Virus record (IMG/VR): IMGVR_UViG_3300046009_009870
Coordinates: 1 to 41,687 of that record
DNA: 41,687 nucleotides
Strand: one strand, 5' to 3'
DNA from: a virus
Part shown: positions 25,701 through 33,862 of the stretch, piece after piece
Numbering within the stretch: position 1 is the first letter of the stretch
Layout: each line of letters opens with the position of its first letter
Translations under genes and position numbers: made by a program
The notes under the pieces: generated by a model
Database searches by the model: none
Seen by the model: only the letters and a program-made list of their open reading frames with translations
Told to the model about the DNA's origin: nothing

Positions 25701-28700
25701 GCAAAAACATCACTTGCGAATTTAGATCTTGAGTATGGGCGCAAAGAAGATGCATTGATCGCATCCGTTCTTCCGCCTGAGCAGAGACCGCTCACGACAG
25801 ATCAAAGGGTCGTGGCCACAAAGTTTCAAAATGATCTTGCATCTCTTGATGAAAAGATAACTGCCGCACGGAATTCATACAACGCATCTTTTACAAACGG
25901 CACTCCGCCGTCTGCGATTAATTCACTTAAAAACGACCTGGACAAATTGGAGTCGCAGAAGGCCACTCTCATCAACGGTACGCTTTCAAGCTTGCCAGTC
26001 GGTTCGTTAAATAACGATACTAAAGTCGAAGAGTTTTTTGGGTCATCCAATCTTTTGGGGATCAAGCTTGGGTCGCTTGTCGCAAATCCTGCTGACCTTG
26101 TAGGCTTGAAGAAGCCGCAGATTGCTCAAGAGGCTAGTCGTATATCGTCAACATACGATCAGCAAATTAGAGATCTTGAAAGCAAATCTTCAAAATCATA
26201 TGCCCAGTATTTAGATTATTTACAGAATTGGTCAGACTACCCAGATCTGGCCGATATGCAGTACACCAAATACTCACAAGATCTTTTTGCACTTAACAAT
26301 TTGAAGTCGAGTCGTGATCGAGATATCGCTAGACTCAAGAATGACTTGGCCACCACGCCGGTATTTGTGAATGAGCGCGAAGCTTCGGAAGCGCTTTCAA
26401 AAATTGGTATACCTGCTGCCGAGCTTGGCAAGTACGTTATTCCTGTAGATACGGTTGCAAAAAATGAAAAGCTTGCTAGAGAGGCTGATCGCATTGAGGC
26501 CGCACAGCAAGAATATGACGCGCAGCGTAGCGCTGAAGAGCGCGCAAGGCTTGATGAAGAGCGTAGAGTCGCCGAGGAGCAGCGTCTAGCTGAGGAGGCT
26601 CGTCTTGCTGAAGAGGCACGAGTAGCAGAAGAGCGCGCTGCGGCAGAAGCGGAAGCGGCAAGATTGGAGCAGGCCAGATTAGCAGCAGAAGCGGAAGTGT
26701 TGCGTCAACAGGAAGAGGCAAGAATTGCCGAAGAGCTACGTCTTGCCGACTTACAACGTGAAGCAGAAGAAAAAGCTCGGCAAGCAGAACTTGAAGCTCG
26801 GCGCTTAGCAGATGAAGAAGCGGCCGCCAGAGCTGAGGCTGAAAGACTAGCAGAGCAGGAAAGAATTCTTGCAGAAGAGAGAGCCGCGGAAGAGGCGCGC
26901 CTTGCCGAAGAAGCTCGTGTAAAAGCGGCTGAAGAAGCTCGTTTAGCAGAGGAGGCTCGTGTCGCTGAAGAAGCCCGGCTTGCTGAAGAAGCTCGGCTAG
27001 CAGAACAGGCACGCGTATCGGAAGAGGCTCGTCTCGCTGAGGAGGCCAGGTTAGCCGAAGAGGCACGCCTTGCTGAAGAAGCTCGATTAGCTGAAGAAGC
27101 TCGGATAGCTGAGGAAAATCGGTTGGCAGAAGAGGCTCGGCTTGCCGAGGAAGCACGAGTAGCGGAACAGGAACGGATCGCCCGTGAGCTTGCAGAGGCC
27201 GAAGCAGAAGCAATAAGGGTTGCTGAAGCTAGAGCAGCAGCGGAAGCTGAGGCTGCTAGATTGGCTGAAGACGCTCGCATAGCAGAAGAGTTGCGACTTG
27301 CAGATTTAGCGCGGCAGGCAGAAGAACAATCCCGTCTTGCTGCGCTTGAAGCAGAAAGATTAGCGCAAGCAGAGGCAGAGGCTCAGGCAGAGGTTGCTCG
27401 CCTTGCCGAAGAAGCTCGGTTGGCGGAGGAGGCGCGGTTAGCTGAAGAAGCACGAGTCGCAGAAGAGGCACGGTTGGCTGAAGAGGCAAGGCTTGCAGAA
27501 GAAGCACGACTTGCAGAAGAGAATCGGTTGGCAGAAGAGACGCGCCTTGCGGAACAAGCGCGCCTCAATGAAGAAGCACGACTTGCTGAGGAGGCACGGT
27601 TAGCAGAGGAAGCTAGACTTGCCGAAGAAGCCCGCCTTGCCGCGGAGCAGCAACCTCAACCCCAGCCTGAAGGTGAGCTTGAAGGTGAGGTTCAACCCCA
27701 GCCTCAACCCCAGCCTGAAGGTGAGCTTCAACCTCAGCCCGAACCCCAGCCCGAACCCCAGCCTGAGCCACAGCCAGAGCCGCAGCCTGAGCCACAACCT
27801 CAACCAGAGACTCCTCAGCCACCACCGCCGCCACCGCCCCCGCCTCCGCCACAACCTGAGCCTCCGCCACAACCTGAGCCAGAGCCAGAAGAGACGGAAG
27901 AGGAGAAAGCCAGGAAAGCCGCAGCGGCTGCTCGTGCTCGCCAACAACAACAGGCTAGACAGGCTACCTTATTGGGTGGGTTAACCACATTTTTAAGCGC
28001 CCCAACAAAATCCGAAGATACGGATCAATTTGGACCATTCAAGCCAATCACCACGAGCGGCGCCACCCCCGAGTTTAAGGGGCCGTTACAGGAATTCCTG
28101 GAAAAAGTCCAGGGCCAGTCTTATACTGGGCAAGAACCTTTCATGGCGCCGGAGACCAAGCAACCTGAGACTCCACAGACCGATATGATGAATACTCAAC
28201 CTGCACCGAGTTACTTTAACTACGGTAAAACCTCAGAAATTGATGACACATTAAATGTGGCTCGTGGCATCAGTCAGGAGATCTCGTCGGCGCTCAACCC
28301 GCTTGGCGGGACTCAGATGCCGTCATATGGATTCAAAGAAGGTGGGCTGTCCACTCCGATGTTTAATCAGGGTGGCACCACTCGATATGGTCGGTATGCT
28401 GGAGGTGGACTGAATGTAGTTCATCACTCTGGCAAGCCCAGAATTGATTTCAGAGAGGGGGACGCCGTGACTGGACCTGGAGATGGGCAGTCAGATGACA
28501 TCCCGGCCATGCTTGCTGATGGAGAATTTGTGTTTCCTGCTGATGTGGTAGCCGCTCTTGGAAATGGGTCCACCAAAGCAGGCAGCGACAAGCTTTACGA
28601 CATGATGCACGCGATTCGCGCTCAAGCGAGATCCGCGCATCCGGAAGACTTGCCACCCCCGGCGAAGTCACCACTTGATTACTTAAAAGGCAGCTCTCGC

Positions 28701-28733
28701 AAGGGCTCTAAAGATCGAAAGGCTAGGAGATAA
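22785..28733 (+). CDS. Giant ejection/internal virion protein with hexad-repeat helix
   Basis: A 1982-residue protein. Residues 1-60 are Ala/Gly-rich and hydrophobic (membrane-active or signal-like). About 60-1240 is mostly helical, with a hydrophobic Ala/Gly segment near 700-760. About 1245-1620 is a near-continuous LAEEAR hexad helix, then a Pro/Gln/Glu spacer (1623-1705). The C-terminal 100 residues carry GPGDGQSDDIPAMLADGEFV, then FPADVVAALGNGSTKAG and KLYDMMHAIR, a motif I recall from ejection-type proteins of many phages. It would be packaged and injected to form a conduit or act in the periplasm. A tape-measure role is the alternative, but the neighbours are podovirus-like. Confidence 0.75.
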   Translation: MPAVAFVAVGFGLSAAATAIGSAIAGSLIGAGIVTSVAPAVATAIGSAVVGAGMTAIQGGSSSDILKNAVRSGVGSFAGSQIGKAVGNAVGFEVDAMAPGKGILAGNIAEKIASGVVRSSIQSGDIEQGIKTGLLSGAIASVPDLLNESQSFKDLPPLVKNVVTQSVMTSLAGGDVATAATNTLIQGALKNANIFSAILSDERNKDLADFVKQNPDASMLVMSTLSTGISAALLDKDVSSAVEKNVINFATEKMRQGISSGAIKRSIENAQKNYADAEKLTTELQEKVKGADASIDALNKQNASVDKMMNQAATQYYRAYDEYTNLIRSGASIGAINAAAAKVNAAAEYYSRDAGIGEWFAEQNQKQIEEIQKEKNEIFSLAEQANKAVDNVTVNSYMFSKYADEIQQEAIDNADIFLDPDRYSIYMANQKKLGLAYDEYLASLPEDTAKVVYPNSVTQNYKIDDNYNVIDRKSNQVIGKIPPDQRAIQTIPVTRDPETGGLEIAIRGVGNVDDEDGGILLIRQSDLFGVKGIAEPIIVTETRDDSGKLSIDITTQNALEELQAEDPMAWFYTVAQLPERQRSSILPPEVKRVVDSTWQSVKNGVPPVIAENISKFMAAAKPETSTLATLEGMLVGTKALTDAFGANNKASQALSSAQVYIQSLYSAAAKQDQQEANKIMDAAKDAGVLDQVYAGLEAIAANPSIIFQAAGSLAPTLIATAATMGLSAPVSVAYGTNIGLGMVSGAGIVKGSIYDSTKRALTEANDKYKLGLSAGQIEMRAQEAQAYNGKNLGLIVGGIGLGGLAAGTGAEKIIFKKVASDIAEDIAKKTATRQFVEGGVDLAKAGIKESFPETLQAMQEQWAQNKALQREGFNVPEFRSVILAGTVEGVASYPMGSAVQAASNLSDYRLSDQERNKLQSDIDKFASDFINIQSEKLSKTSGIESTLAKLESDLQKATTSSQRFSIERQINSAKTSLANLDLEYGRKEDALIASVLPPEQRPLTTDQRVVATKFQNDLASLDEKITAARNSYNASFTNGTPPSAINSLKNDLDKLESQKATLINGTLSSLPVGSLNNDTKVEEFFGSSNLLGIKLGSLVANPADLVGLKKPQIAQEASRISSTYDQQIRDLESKSSKSYAQYLDYLQNWSDYPDLADMQYTKYSQDLFALNNLKSSRDRDIARLKNDLATTPVFVNEREASEALSKIGIPAAELGKYVIPVDTVAKNEKLAREADRIEAAQQEYDAQRSAEERARLDEERRVAEEQRLAEEARLAEEARVAEERAAAEAEAARLEQARLAAEAEVLRQQEEARIAEELRLADLQREAEEKARQAELEARRLADEEAAARAEAERLAEQERILAEERAAEEARLAEEARVKAAEEARLAEEARVAEEARLAEEARLAEQARVSEEARLAEEARLAEEARLAEEARLAEEARIAEENRLAEEARLAEEARVAEQERIARELAEAEAEAIRVAEARAAAEAEAARLAEDARIAEELRLADLARQAEEQSRLAALEAERLAQAEAEAQAEVARLAEEARLAEEARLAEEARVAEEARLAEEARLAEEARLAEENRLAEETRLAEQARLNEEARLAEEARLAEEARLAEEARLAAEQQPQPQPEGELEGEVQPQPQPQPEGELQPQPEPQPEPQPEPQPEPQPEPQPQPETPQPPPPPPPPPPPQPEPPPQPEPEPEETEEEKARKAAAAARARQQQQARQATLLGGLTTFLSAPTKSEDTDQFGPFKPITTSGATPEFKGPLQEFLEKVQGQSYTGQEPFMAPETKQPETPQTDMMNTQPAPSYFNYGKTSEIDDTLNVARGISQEISSALNPLGGTQMPSYGFKEGGLSTPMFNQGGTTRYGRYAGGGLNVVHHSGKPRIDFREGDAVTGPGDGQSDDIPAMLADGEFVFPADVVAALGNGSTKAGSDKLYDMMHAIRAQARSAHPEDLPPPAKSPLDYLKGSSRKGSKDRKARR
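26521..27645 (+). repeat. LAEEAR hexad (18-nt) coding repeats
   Basis: About 375 residues built mainly of LAEEAR-type hexads (variants LAEEARVAEE, LAEQAR, LAEENR), interrupted by an AEAEAARLAE-type linker near 27200-27400. Codons vary freely between copies (CTTGCTGAAGAG, TTAGCAGAGGAG, CTAGCTGAGGAG and so on), so the amino-acid pattern rather than DNA identity is kept. The pattern resembles the long helix of TolA domain II. Confidence 0.9.
27652..27900 (+). repeat. Pro/Gln/Glu spacer repeats
   Basis: Repeats of PQPE and PEPQ, plus EGELEGE, occupy residues about 1623-1705 and include a run of Pro near 27820-27850. This is a likely extended, flexible spacer after the hexad helix and before the conserved C-terminal domain. 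Confidence 0.85.
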
Positions 28734-28735
28734 CC

Positions 28736-29740
28736 ATGTCCATTATGCAAGGGTCGCCGCTACCGGATATTACGCAGAAAGAGACTACCACCACTGCTGC
28801 GCCGGACTATTACACAGACTATTTAACCGGCCTATCACAGGCAGCAGAAACCGCTATGGGCCGTGCTCCATCGGACATGGTTGCCGGGTACGACCCATTG
28901 CAAGATCTTGGATATGGTCAAGTCGAGGGTGCTGCTAGCGCTTATAAGCCAGGGTTAACTGCTGCTGGCCAGACGGCCGCGACTGCTGCCAGCGGAATTA
29001 CGCCTGAGCGCCTCACCGCACTGATGAACCCGTACACGACCAACGTGGTCGATGAGATGGCGCGTCTTTCGCAGCAGAATGTGCAGCGCAATGTGCTGCC
29101 CATGCTTAAGGCTGGGTTCGTTGGCCGCGGTGGCCTAGGAAGTCAGCGCTATGCTGGTGCCCTTGGACAGTCCATGGCGGACATCCAGTCAAGCCTGACG
29201 GGGCAACAGTACGGCGCTCTGTCAAAAGGCTATAGCGACGCTCTGAGGGCCGCTCTTGACGAGGGTAGTCTGCTAAACCAGGCTGCCCGCACGCAGGCTG
29301 ATATTGCCGGCAAAGAGCAGGAGTTGGGTCTGACCGGTGCTGGAGCGCTGACCAAAGCGGGGGCTGAGCGCCAGGCTTACGAGCAAAGCATTCTTGATGC
29401 GCCCATGAAAACGGCCACAGCAGCATCTGGTCTGATGCGTGGATACACGGTGCCAACCACGCAAGAGAAGACATTTGTGGGGCCCAAAGGAAAAGATTAC
29501 TACCAGAAGTCGGACCTTGAAAACATTCTCGGAATCATTTCTCTAATTGGCGCAGCCCAAGGTGGAACTTCTGGAGAGGGCGGAACAGCATTAGGAACCG
29601 GACTCGGTAGCGTTTTTGATTGGGTTAAAGGCACATTTGGCGGTGAAGTGCCTGGAGGAATGACCGAAGAAGCTTTTGAGGCAATTCTTCGTGATGCAGG
29701 TTTTAACCCGGTTGATGACACATTTTACGATCCTAATTAA
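28736..29740 (+). CDS. Ejection/internal virion protein
   Basis: A 334-residue protein starting 2 nt after the giant gene. A Thr-rich N-terminus (about 12-22) leads into an Ala-rich helical region. The conserved centre is NPYTTNVVDEMARLSQQNVQ followed by GFVGRGGLGSQRYAGALGQS, a segment I recognise from virion proteins of many environmental phages. The C-terminal half has a Gly-rich stretch (about 265-290) and an acidic tail. No enzymatic motif. Placed between the giant protein and the 584-residue protein, it is probably a subunit of the ejection complex. The family is recognised but function is inferred. Confidence 0.75.
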   Translation: MSIMQGSPLPDITQKETTTTAAPDYYTDYLTGLSQAAETAMGRAPSDMVAGYDPLQDLGYGQVEGAASAYKPGLTAAGQTAATAASGITPERLTALMNPYTTNVVDEMARLSQQNVQRNVLPMLKAGFVGRGGLGSQRYAGALGQSMADIQSSLTGQQYGALSKGYSDALRAALDEGSLLNQAARTQADIAGKEQELGLTGAGALTKAGAERQAYEQSILDAPMKTATAASGLMRGYTVPTTQEKTFVGPKGKDYYQKSDLENILGIISLIGAAQGGTSGEGGTALGTGLGSVFDWVKGTFGGEVPGGMTEEAFEAILRDAGFNPVDDTFYDPN

Positions 29741-29751
29741 GCGGGAAGATT

Positions 29752-31506
29752 ATGGCTACGCAACAATCTAAAGGCGCTTTAGCTGGATTCCTCCCGGAAG
29801 TGTCGCCGGAGGCGGCAGAGGCCAATCGTCGTTATATAGAGGCTCAGCGCAAGCTTGCAGAGACACTCGATGTTCGTAAAGGCCGCACCTTTAATCCGGT
29901 TTGGTTAGCGGCCGCGCAAGGGTTTTTAGGCCCTACCAGCACTGGCAGCGCTTTCGAGGCTTTTGGTCGTGCCGCAGGCAACATTGGTGAGGCGCAGACG
30001 AAAGAGCAGGAGCTTGCTAAGACGATCGCTGGCCAGGAGCTTGAGCTTGCTGGTGCGGGCCTTGGATTGGAAAGAATGCGTCAGCGCGATCTGGCGTTTC
30101 AACAAATGCTTGGTCAGGGAGACCCGACGCGAACCACTCTCACTACCGGACCTGCGGGTGCGTTACCTGCTGTCCCAGAAGGCGGAGCTGCGCTGCCCCC
30201 GTCTGTCGTTCGTAAGCCCACCGCTCCTGGTGGCGTTTTGCCTGCTGCTCAACCGCAAGCGCAAGGCGCTTTGCCATCCCCGCTTCAGGGCATGACAGGG
30301 GTTCAAGTGGCCCCGCCAAATCCAGACTTGATGAGCCGTCAAGAGTACATCACCATGGCCCGCCTTGATCCGAACGCTGATCCAGCGAAGGTGATAAAAG
30401 AGGCAAACGAGTTAGAACAGAAACGTTTGGAAATTAAAGAAGCCGGAGTTTTTGATAGAAGCACTGGTTTGTTTTATCAATTCCCGAAGGGCCAAGAAGA
30501 AGTCGAAATCGCTTACACGCGCCGCACTACAAAAATGCCCGCGCAAGATGCTTTCCGACTCAACAATGCGCTTGTAAACGAAGACTGGTCGACATACTGG
30601 AGAATTGCAAGCAAATATGGAGTTACGAAGCCAGAGGGCGCTCCAAGTGGTCCAGCACCGACAACCGGTGGAGCTCTTCCTGGTCGCGCACCGGCCGCAG
30701 GTGCACCAGCACGGTCGCCATTCCGTAGCACGAGCGAAGCTGCGGCGGAAGCAAAAGAAGCCGAGACGGTTGCGACTGAGCGCGCTAGAGCTGGCGTGAA
30801 AAAAGAAGAGTCGCTTGAATCTGACCTTGCAACAGCAGACAAGATTGGATTCATCACCACGCAGGCGATGGAGCAGATTAATACTGCGCCGGATCTGCTT
30901 GGAATTCTTGCCAAACCCGGTATTGGCTCTGCGATCGGCAAGCTAGTTACTGACGGCATTAAGATTGGCCAGACATCGATTGGCATTCCTGCGGTTGAAG
31001 ATGCGATTCGCGCTCTCCTTCCCGCGGCTGATCAGCCGAAACTTAATGCAGTAGCATCATTGGCCGGCAATCTTGCAGAACTTGAGCTGCTGTACACCCA
31101 GCTTTATATCAAGGGTCAAGGTGCCGTGACCGAAGGTGAGCGAGCGGTTGTTCGTCGCATACCTGGAACGATCTCGACGAACCCAGAGGTTCTCAAAGAG
31201 AAGATGACGCTGCTTCAGAAGCGCTCTGATTTTGATCGCAGGCGCATCGAAGCATTCAAAGATTACATGGATCAAAATCCACGCGGCAGTTACTTAAAAT
31301 TTGAGCGGTCTGATGAATTCAAACGCCTCAGAGAAGAGTACAACGAAGATCTCTATCGGACATTCAATCTTCCACGGCCTGGAAGATCTTCTACGGCGCC
31401 TTCTGCTCCGGCTGCTCCACGCTCAGCGCCCGCGGGAAGCAACACTTCTAGCGACATATTGAAAGAAGCTCAGAGGCGTCGCGCACAGCAGGGGGGTGCA
31501 CAATGA
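29752..31506 (+). CDS. Ejection/internal virion protein, helical
   Basis: A 584-residue protein. Residues 10-110 are helical (QRKLAETLDVRKGRTFNPVW, then EAFGRAAGNIGEAQ). Residues about 130-190 and 290-330 are Pro/Ala/Gly-rich, probably flexible. About 335-540 is a conserved helical domain: LATADKIGFITTQAMEQI, then LYTQLYIKGQGAVTEGERAV and RDFDRRR-like helices. The C-terminal 45 residues are again Pro/Ala/Ser-rich. The RRIPGTISTNPEVLKEKM stretch is common in ejection-type proteins. It overlaps the next gene by 4 nt. No active-site motif is seen, so a structural role is likely. Confidence 0.75.
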   Translation: MATQQSKGALAGFLPEVSPEAAEANRRYIEAQRKLAETLDVRKGRTFNPVWLAAAQGFLGPTSTGSAFEAFGRAAGNIGEAQTKEQELAKTIAGQELELAGAGLGLERMRQRDLAFQQMLGQGDPTRTTLTTGPAGALPAVPEGGAALPPSVVRKPTAPGGVLPAAQPQAQGALPSPLQGMTGVQVAPPNPDLMSRQEYITMARLDPNADPAKVIKEANELEQKRLEIKEAGVFDRSTGLFYQFPKGQEEVEIAYTRRTTKMPAQDAFRLNNALVNEDWSTYWRIASKYGVTKPEGAPSGPAPTTGGALPGRAPAAGAPARSPFRSTSEAAAEAKEAETVATERARAGVKKEESLESDLATADKIGFITTQAMEQINTAPDLLGILAKPGIGSAIGKLVTDGIKIGQTSIGIPAVEDAIRALLPAADQPKLNAVASLAGNLAELELLYTQLYIKGQGAVTEGERAVVRRIPGTISTNPEVLKEKMTLLQKRSDFDRRRIEAFKDYMDQNPRGSYLKFERSDEFKRLREEYNEDLYRTFNLPRPGRSSTAPSAPAAPRSAPAGSNTSSDILKEAQRRRAQQGGAQ

Positions 31507-32714
31507 ACCCACGTGACATGACCGATGAGCAGATCTTTCTCGCCGAAAAGATCGTTCAGCAAGCGCAGAAGTCTGGACTCAACCCAGACTTTGTTCTCAA
31601 GCTAATTTTTCAAGAAAGCCAGTTTCAGCCATCTCTGATGGGCGACTCTCCAGAAGAGGTCGATGAGAATATCGGCGTTTACATCAACACGATTAAAGAC
31701 CTTGGCGAAACCTTGAAAGGTGACCCCGCTAAAATTGCGGCGGCATTTTTTGCTGGTGGGTCTGGCGCTGATTTTGCCGACTCAAACAATCTTGCTGACT
31801 TGCCAGACGAAGCGCTTTTTAACGCCGAGAGCTTCATACAAAGCTTCGGCGGTCAGATTCCCTCCGTCTTTGCGGCTCCGTCCACAGACGAAGCTTTTGG
31901 TCCCGCATCACCCGAACCGGGGTTTGGCGAGATGCCACCCCCGCAACCGGAACTAATCAGTGACGCAGACGTGGAGGCCGAGCGCCGCACGGGCCAGGTT
32001 CTTGGTGGAATTGCTGGTGGCGCATTGACTACTGGCCGGTTGGCAAAAGACGTGGTCCGTGGATTCCCTCGGGCGCCCGCACAGCCGCCTGCACCGCCTA
32101 CCGCTACGGGAACTATGCGTACAGCCCCGCCGACCCCAGCAGGAGCCCTGCCGGGCCAGGTCCAGGCTAATACTCCTGGCCAACGATGGGCGCAGGCCGT
32201 TACAGGCGTCGTCAGACCGGGTACTGAGTCTGTGGTGGAGGCTGCTTCTGATTACCGGCGGGCTATGCCCAGCGGGAGGGTCAGCAAGCCCATGGCGCAG
32301 AAGTACGGTATCGGCGCCCCGCTGGATATTGGGCGCATCGCTGCTCAGAATGCCCCACCGGCCCAAGGCGGCCTGCAAGCCGTTACCAACATGTTCCAGC
32401 GTATGGCTCAGACCCCACTAGGTCAGGCAGCCACCGCAACGGGCCGTGGTGCCGCTCGATATGCTTTGCCACCTCTAGCCCTTGCATCTGGAGTTGGAGA
32501 GGCTCTGGGGGGCTATAGAGAGTTTCAGAAAGAAAAGCCAGACTATGTTGACGTAGGGCTTTCTGGTCTTGGTGCTTTGGGGGCGGGCCTGTCGCTATTC
32601 CCCGCAACTGCTCCGGTCGGTTTACCGCTTGCTATTGGTGCTCCAATGCTTCGGCAAGGATTAAAAAGGGGGGCAGAACCGCCTCCCCCGTCCATGGATT
32701 TAATGGCACCTTAA
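31503..32714 (+). CDS. Ejection protein with transglycosylase-like N-terminus
   Basis: A 403-residue protein. Residues 10-85 resemble a lysozyme-like transglycosylase: AQKSGLNPDFVLKLIFQESQ places Glu41 or nearby as the candidate catalytic acid, and later AKIAAAFFAGGSGADF mirrors the usual ALAAYNAG helix. The intervening GA-G-LMQ segment normally found is shortened or altered. Residues about 140-230 are Pro/Ala/Thr-rich; the C-terminus (330-395) has Ala/Gly hydrophobic stretches that may contact membrane. It would locally open peptidoglycan during ejection. The gene ends just before the late terminator. Confidence 0.72.
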   Translation: MNPRDMTDEQIFLAEKIVQQAQKSGLNPDFVLKLIFQESQFQPSLMGDSPEEVDENIGVYINTIKDLGETLKGDPAKIAAAFFAGGSGADFADSNNLADLPDEALFNAESFIQSFGGQIPSVFAAPSTDEAFGPASPEPGFGEMPPPQPELISDADVEAERRTGQVLGGIAGGALTTGRLAKDVVRGFPRAPAQPPAPPTATGTMRTAPPTPAGALPGQVQANTPGQRWAQAVTGVVRPGTESVVEAASDYRRAMPSGRVSKPMAQKYGIGAPLDIGRIAAQNAPPAQGGLQAVTNMFQRMAQTPLGQAATATGRGAARYALPPLALASGVGEALGGYREFQKEKPDYVDVGLSGLGALGAGLSLFPATAPVGLPLAIGAPMLRQGLKRGAEPPPPSMDLMAP

Positions 32715-32731
32715 CTTCTCCACCGTTGATG

Positions 32732-32896
32732 TCACCAACGGGTTTGCCCCCCTTCGTTGGGGGGGTTTTTTTGAGCGAGTACATACGCCTCAATAATCCT
32801 AGCGAACTCTAGGACATCCACCTCGGCGTAGTACCCCTCTTTGTCTTCATTGCTGCAATAAAAAAACAACTGCTTGATATCGTCATTCGATAGCAT
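32732..32896 (-). CDS. Small phage protein (54 aa)
   Basis: Leftward 54-residue gene starting MLSNDDIKQLFFYCSNEDKE and ending in a stop at 32732-32734. GGAGG lies 8 nt before its ATG (GGAGGCACAAAAATG). The centre, YYAEVDVLEFARIIEAYVLA, resembles a recurrent small phage protein with a conserved ...FARxIEAYVL helix. Function unknown. Its C-terminal codons (KNPPNEGG) are encoded by the rightward terminator hairpin. It is the last gene of the leftward early operon, overlapping the previous gene by 14 nt. Confidence 0.72.
   Translation of the reverse strand: MLSNDDIKQLFFYCSNEDKEGYYAEVDVLEFARIIEAYVLAQKNPPNEGGQTRW
32747..32772 (+). terminator. Late operon terminator
   Basis: CCCCCC (32747-32752), loop TTCGTT, GGGGGG (32759-32764), then a run of T to 32772. 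It is oriented for rightward transcripts and lies 33 nt after the last ejection gene. The hairpin lies inside the 3' end of the convergent gene at 32732-32896. Confidence 0.88.
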
Positions 32897-33092
32897 TTTT
32901 GTGCCTCCATTGCTCCCAGTGATGAATTGCCTGCCGGGCTACAGATCTCTGCGCGGAACCTTGATGCTTAAACTCGTCTAGGCACCTCTCAATGATCTGG
33001 TGCTGGTCGAGGAAGCCCTCGTGGTAAGCGGCCTCTTCCTGGTCCGTAAAGATTTTCCCGTCACGGGTTTCGTATGCGGTTATCTGTTTCAT
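32883..33092 (-). CDS. Small early protein (69 aa)
   Basis: Leftward 69-residue gene. Its ATG overlaps the stop of the nuclease gene (ATGA). The opening MKQITAYETRDGKIFTDQEE is a common phage start, forming a small beta hairpin plus helix; the rest is a Gln/His/Glu-rich helix (IHHWEQWRHKNAIE). No catalytic motif. Function unknown; co-expression with the exonuclease suggests a small partner or regulator, but this is only positional. Confidence 0.72.
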   Translation of the reverse strand: MKQITAYETRDGKIFTDQEEAAYHEGFLDQHQIIERCLDEFKHQGSAQRSVARQAIHHWEQWRHKNAIE

Positions 33093-33862
33093 TTGTGCTC
33101 GTTCTTTATCTGCCAGAATTGCAGTAGATGGTAAAACATCTGCCAGCCCCTCCTAAGATCCTCCTGGCTCCACTCCGCCACCACAGATAACCCAGGCTTG
33201 GTACGAGAAACAAAGACGTTCGCGCACCGAGCATTCTGGATTCCCAGGCCCACCCGGTAGGCGGCCAACTGCATCAGGTGGTCATCGAACCCTTTTACAT
33301 CCGCAGGGTCGGTGAACTCCTTCGTTTTGATGTCCACCACAATGCCCTCGAACCCCTCACTCGCAGGCACATGCAGGTCGACCTTGCCGCCGAACCCGGA
33401 GTCATGAGCAAAGGACCGCTCACAGATCCAGCCCCGATCCCCGTAGTGCCCGGAAATGGCCTTCACACAGCCTTTGACGTGCTCTTCGTGGTCTCGGTAT
33501 ACGGTGCCCTCATAGAAGGCCTGCACGGCCGCGTGGATGTCCGTACCGGCATCTGCGGCTAGCCTGCCCTGCTCTTTGCTGTCGTTGATGATCCGGTCAA
33601 GGTACTGCTCCTCGGTCTCCGAATCGATCTTCGGCAGGGTCAGAGCGGCCAGCAGAACCTGCTTCTGCATCCATTGCAGGAGCGCCGGCTTGGCGGCCAC
33701 ATTCAGGACGGTGGTGACGCTGGGAACCAGGTTTAATTTCCTGGCGTCCCGTAGCGTCGTGGCCCGCATACCGCCCTTAGCGGCCTCGACCGTGTACATG
33801 GGATCACCCTCCCGGGTGTACCAGTGCCCGGCTTCAGTAGCGCGTGCGGTCAGTTCAGCCAT
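33089..33862 (-). CDS. PD-(D/E)XK family nuclease (Cas4/RecB-like)
   Basis: A 257-residue protein with the motifs of a RecB/Cas4-type nuclease: AGTDIH (His110), GGKVDLHV (Asp162), VVDIKTKEF (Asp177, Lys179) and QLAAYR (Gln198 and Tyr202). These are the metal-binding and catalytic residues of the fold. No Fe-S cysteine cluster is evident. It would degrade DNA from ends, most likely to supply single strands for recombination alongside the SSB-like protein encoded upstream in the same operon. The ATG at 33862 has GAGGTGAAC upstream and overlaps the DUF3310 gene by 8 nt. Confidence 0.88.
   Translation of the reverse strand: MAELTARATEAGHWYTREGDPMYTVEAAKGGMRATTLRDARKLNLVPSVTTVLNVAAKPALLQWMQKQVLLAALTLPKIDSETEEQYLDRIINDSKEQGRLAADAGTDIHAAVQAFYEGTVYRDHEEHVKGCVKAISGHYGDRGWICERSFAHDSGFGGKVDLHVPASEGFEGIVVDIKTKEFTDPADVKGFDDHLMQLAAYRVGLGIQNARCANVFVSRTKPGLSVVAEWSQEDLRRGWQMFYHLLQFWQIKNEHK

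Noticed and set aside
26476-27568. Long leftward frames opposite the LAEEAR repeats (245 and 191 codons and others)
   Set aside because: They are mirror images of the repeat DNA, with low-complexity Leu or Ala/Ser composition, no ribosome site and no neighbours on that strand.
26521-27645. CRISPR-like repeat array
   Set aside because: Repeats are 18-nt coding units in frame with no unique spacers and variable codons.
22785-28733. Tape measure protein assignment
   Set aside because: Neighbouring genes are adaptor, nozzle and ejection types, with no tail tube or chaperone genes, so an ejection role fits better.
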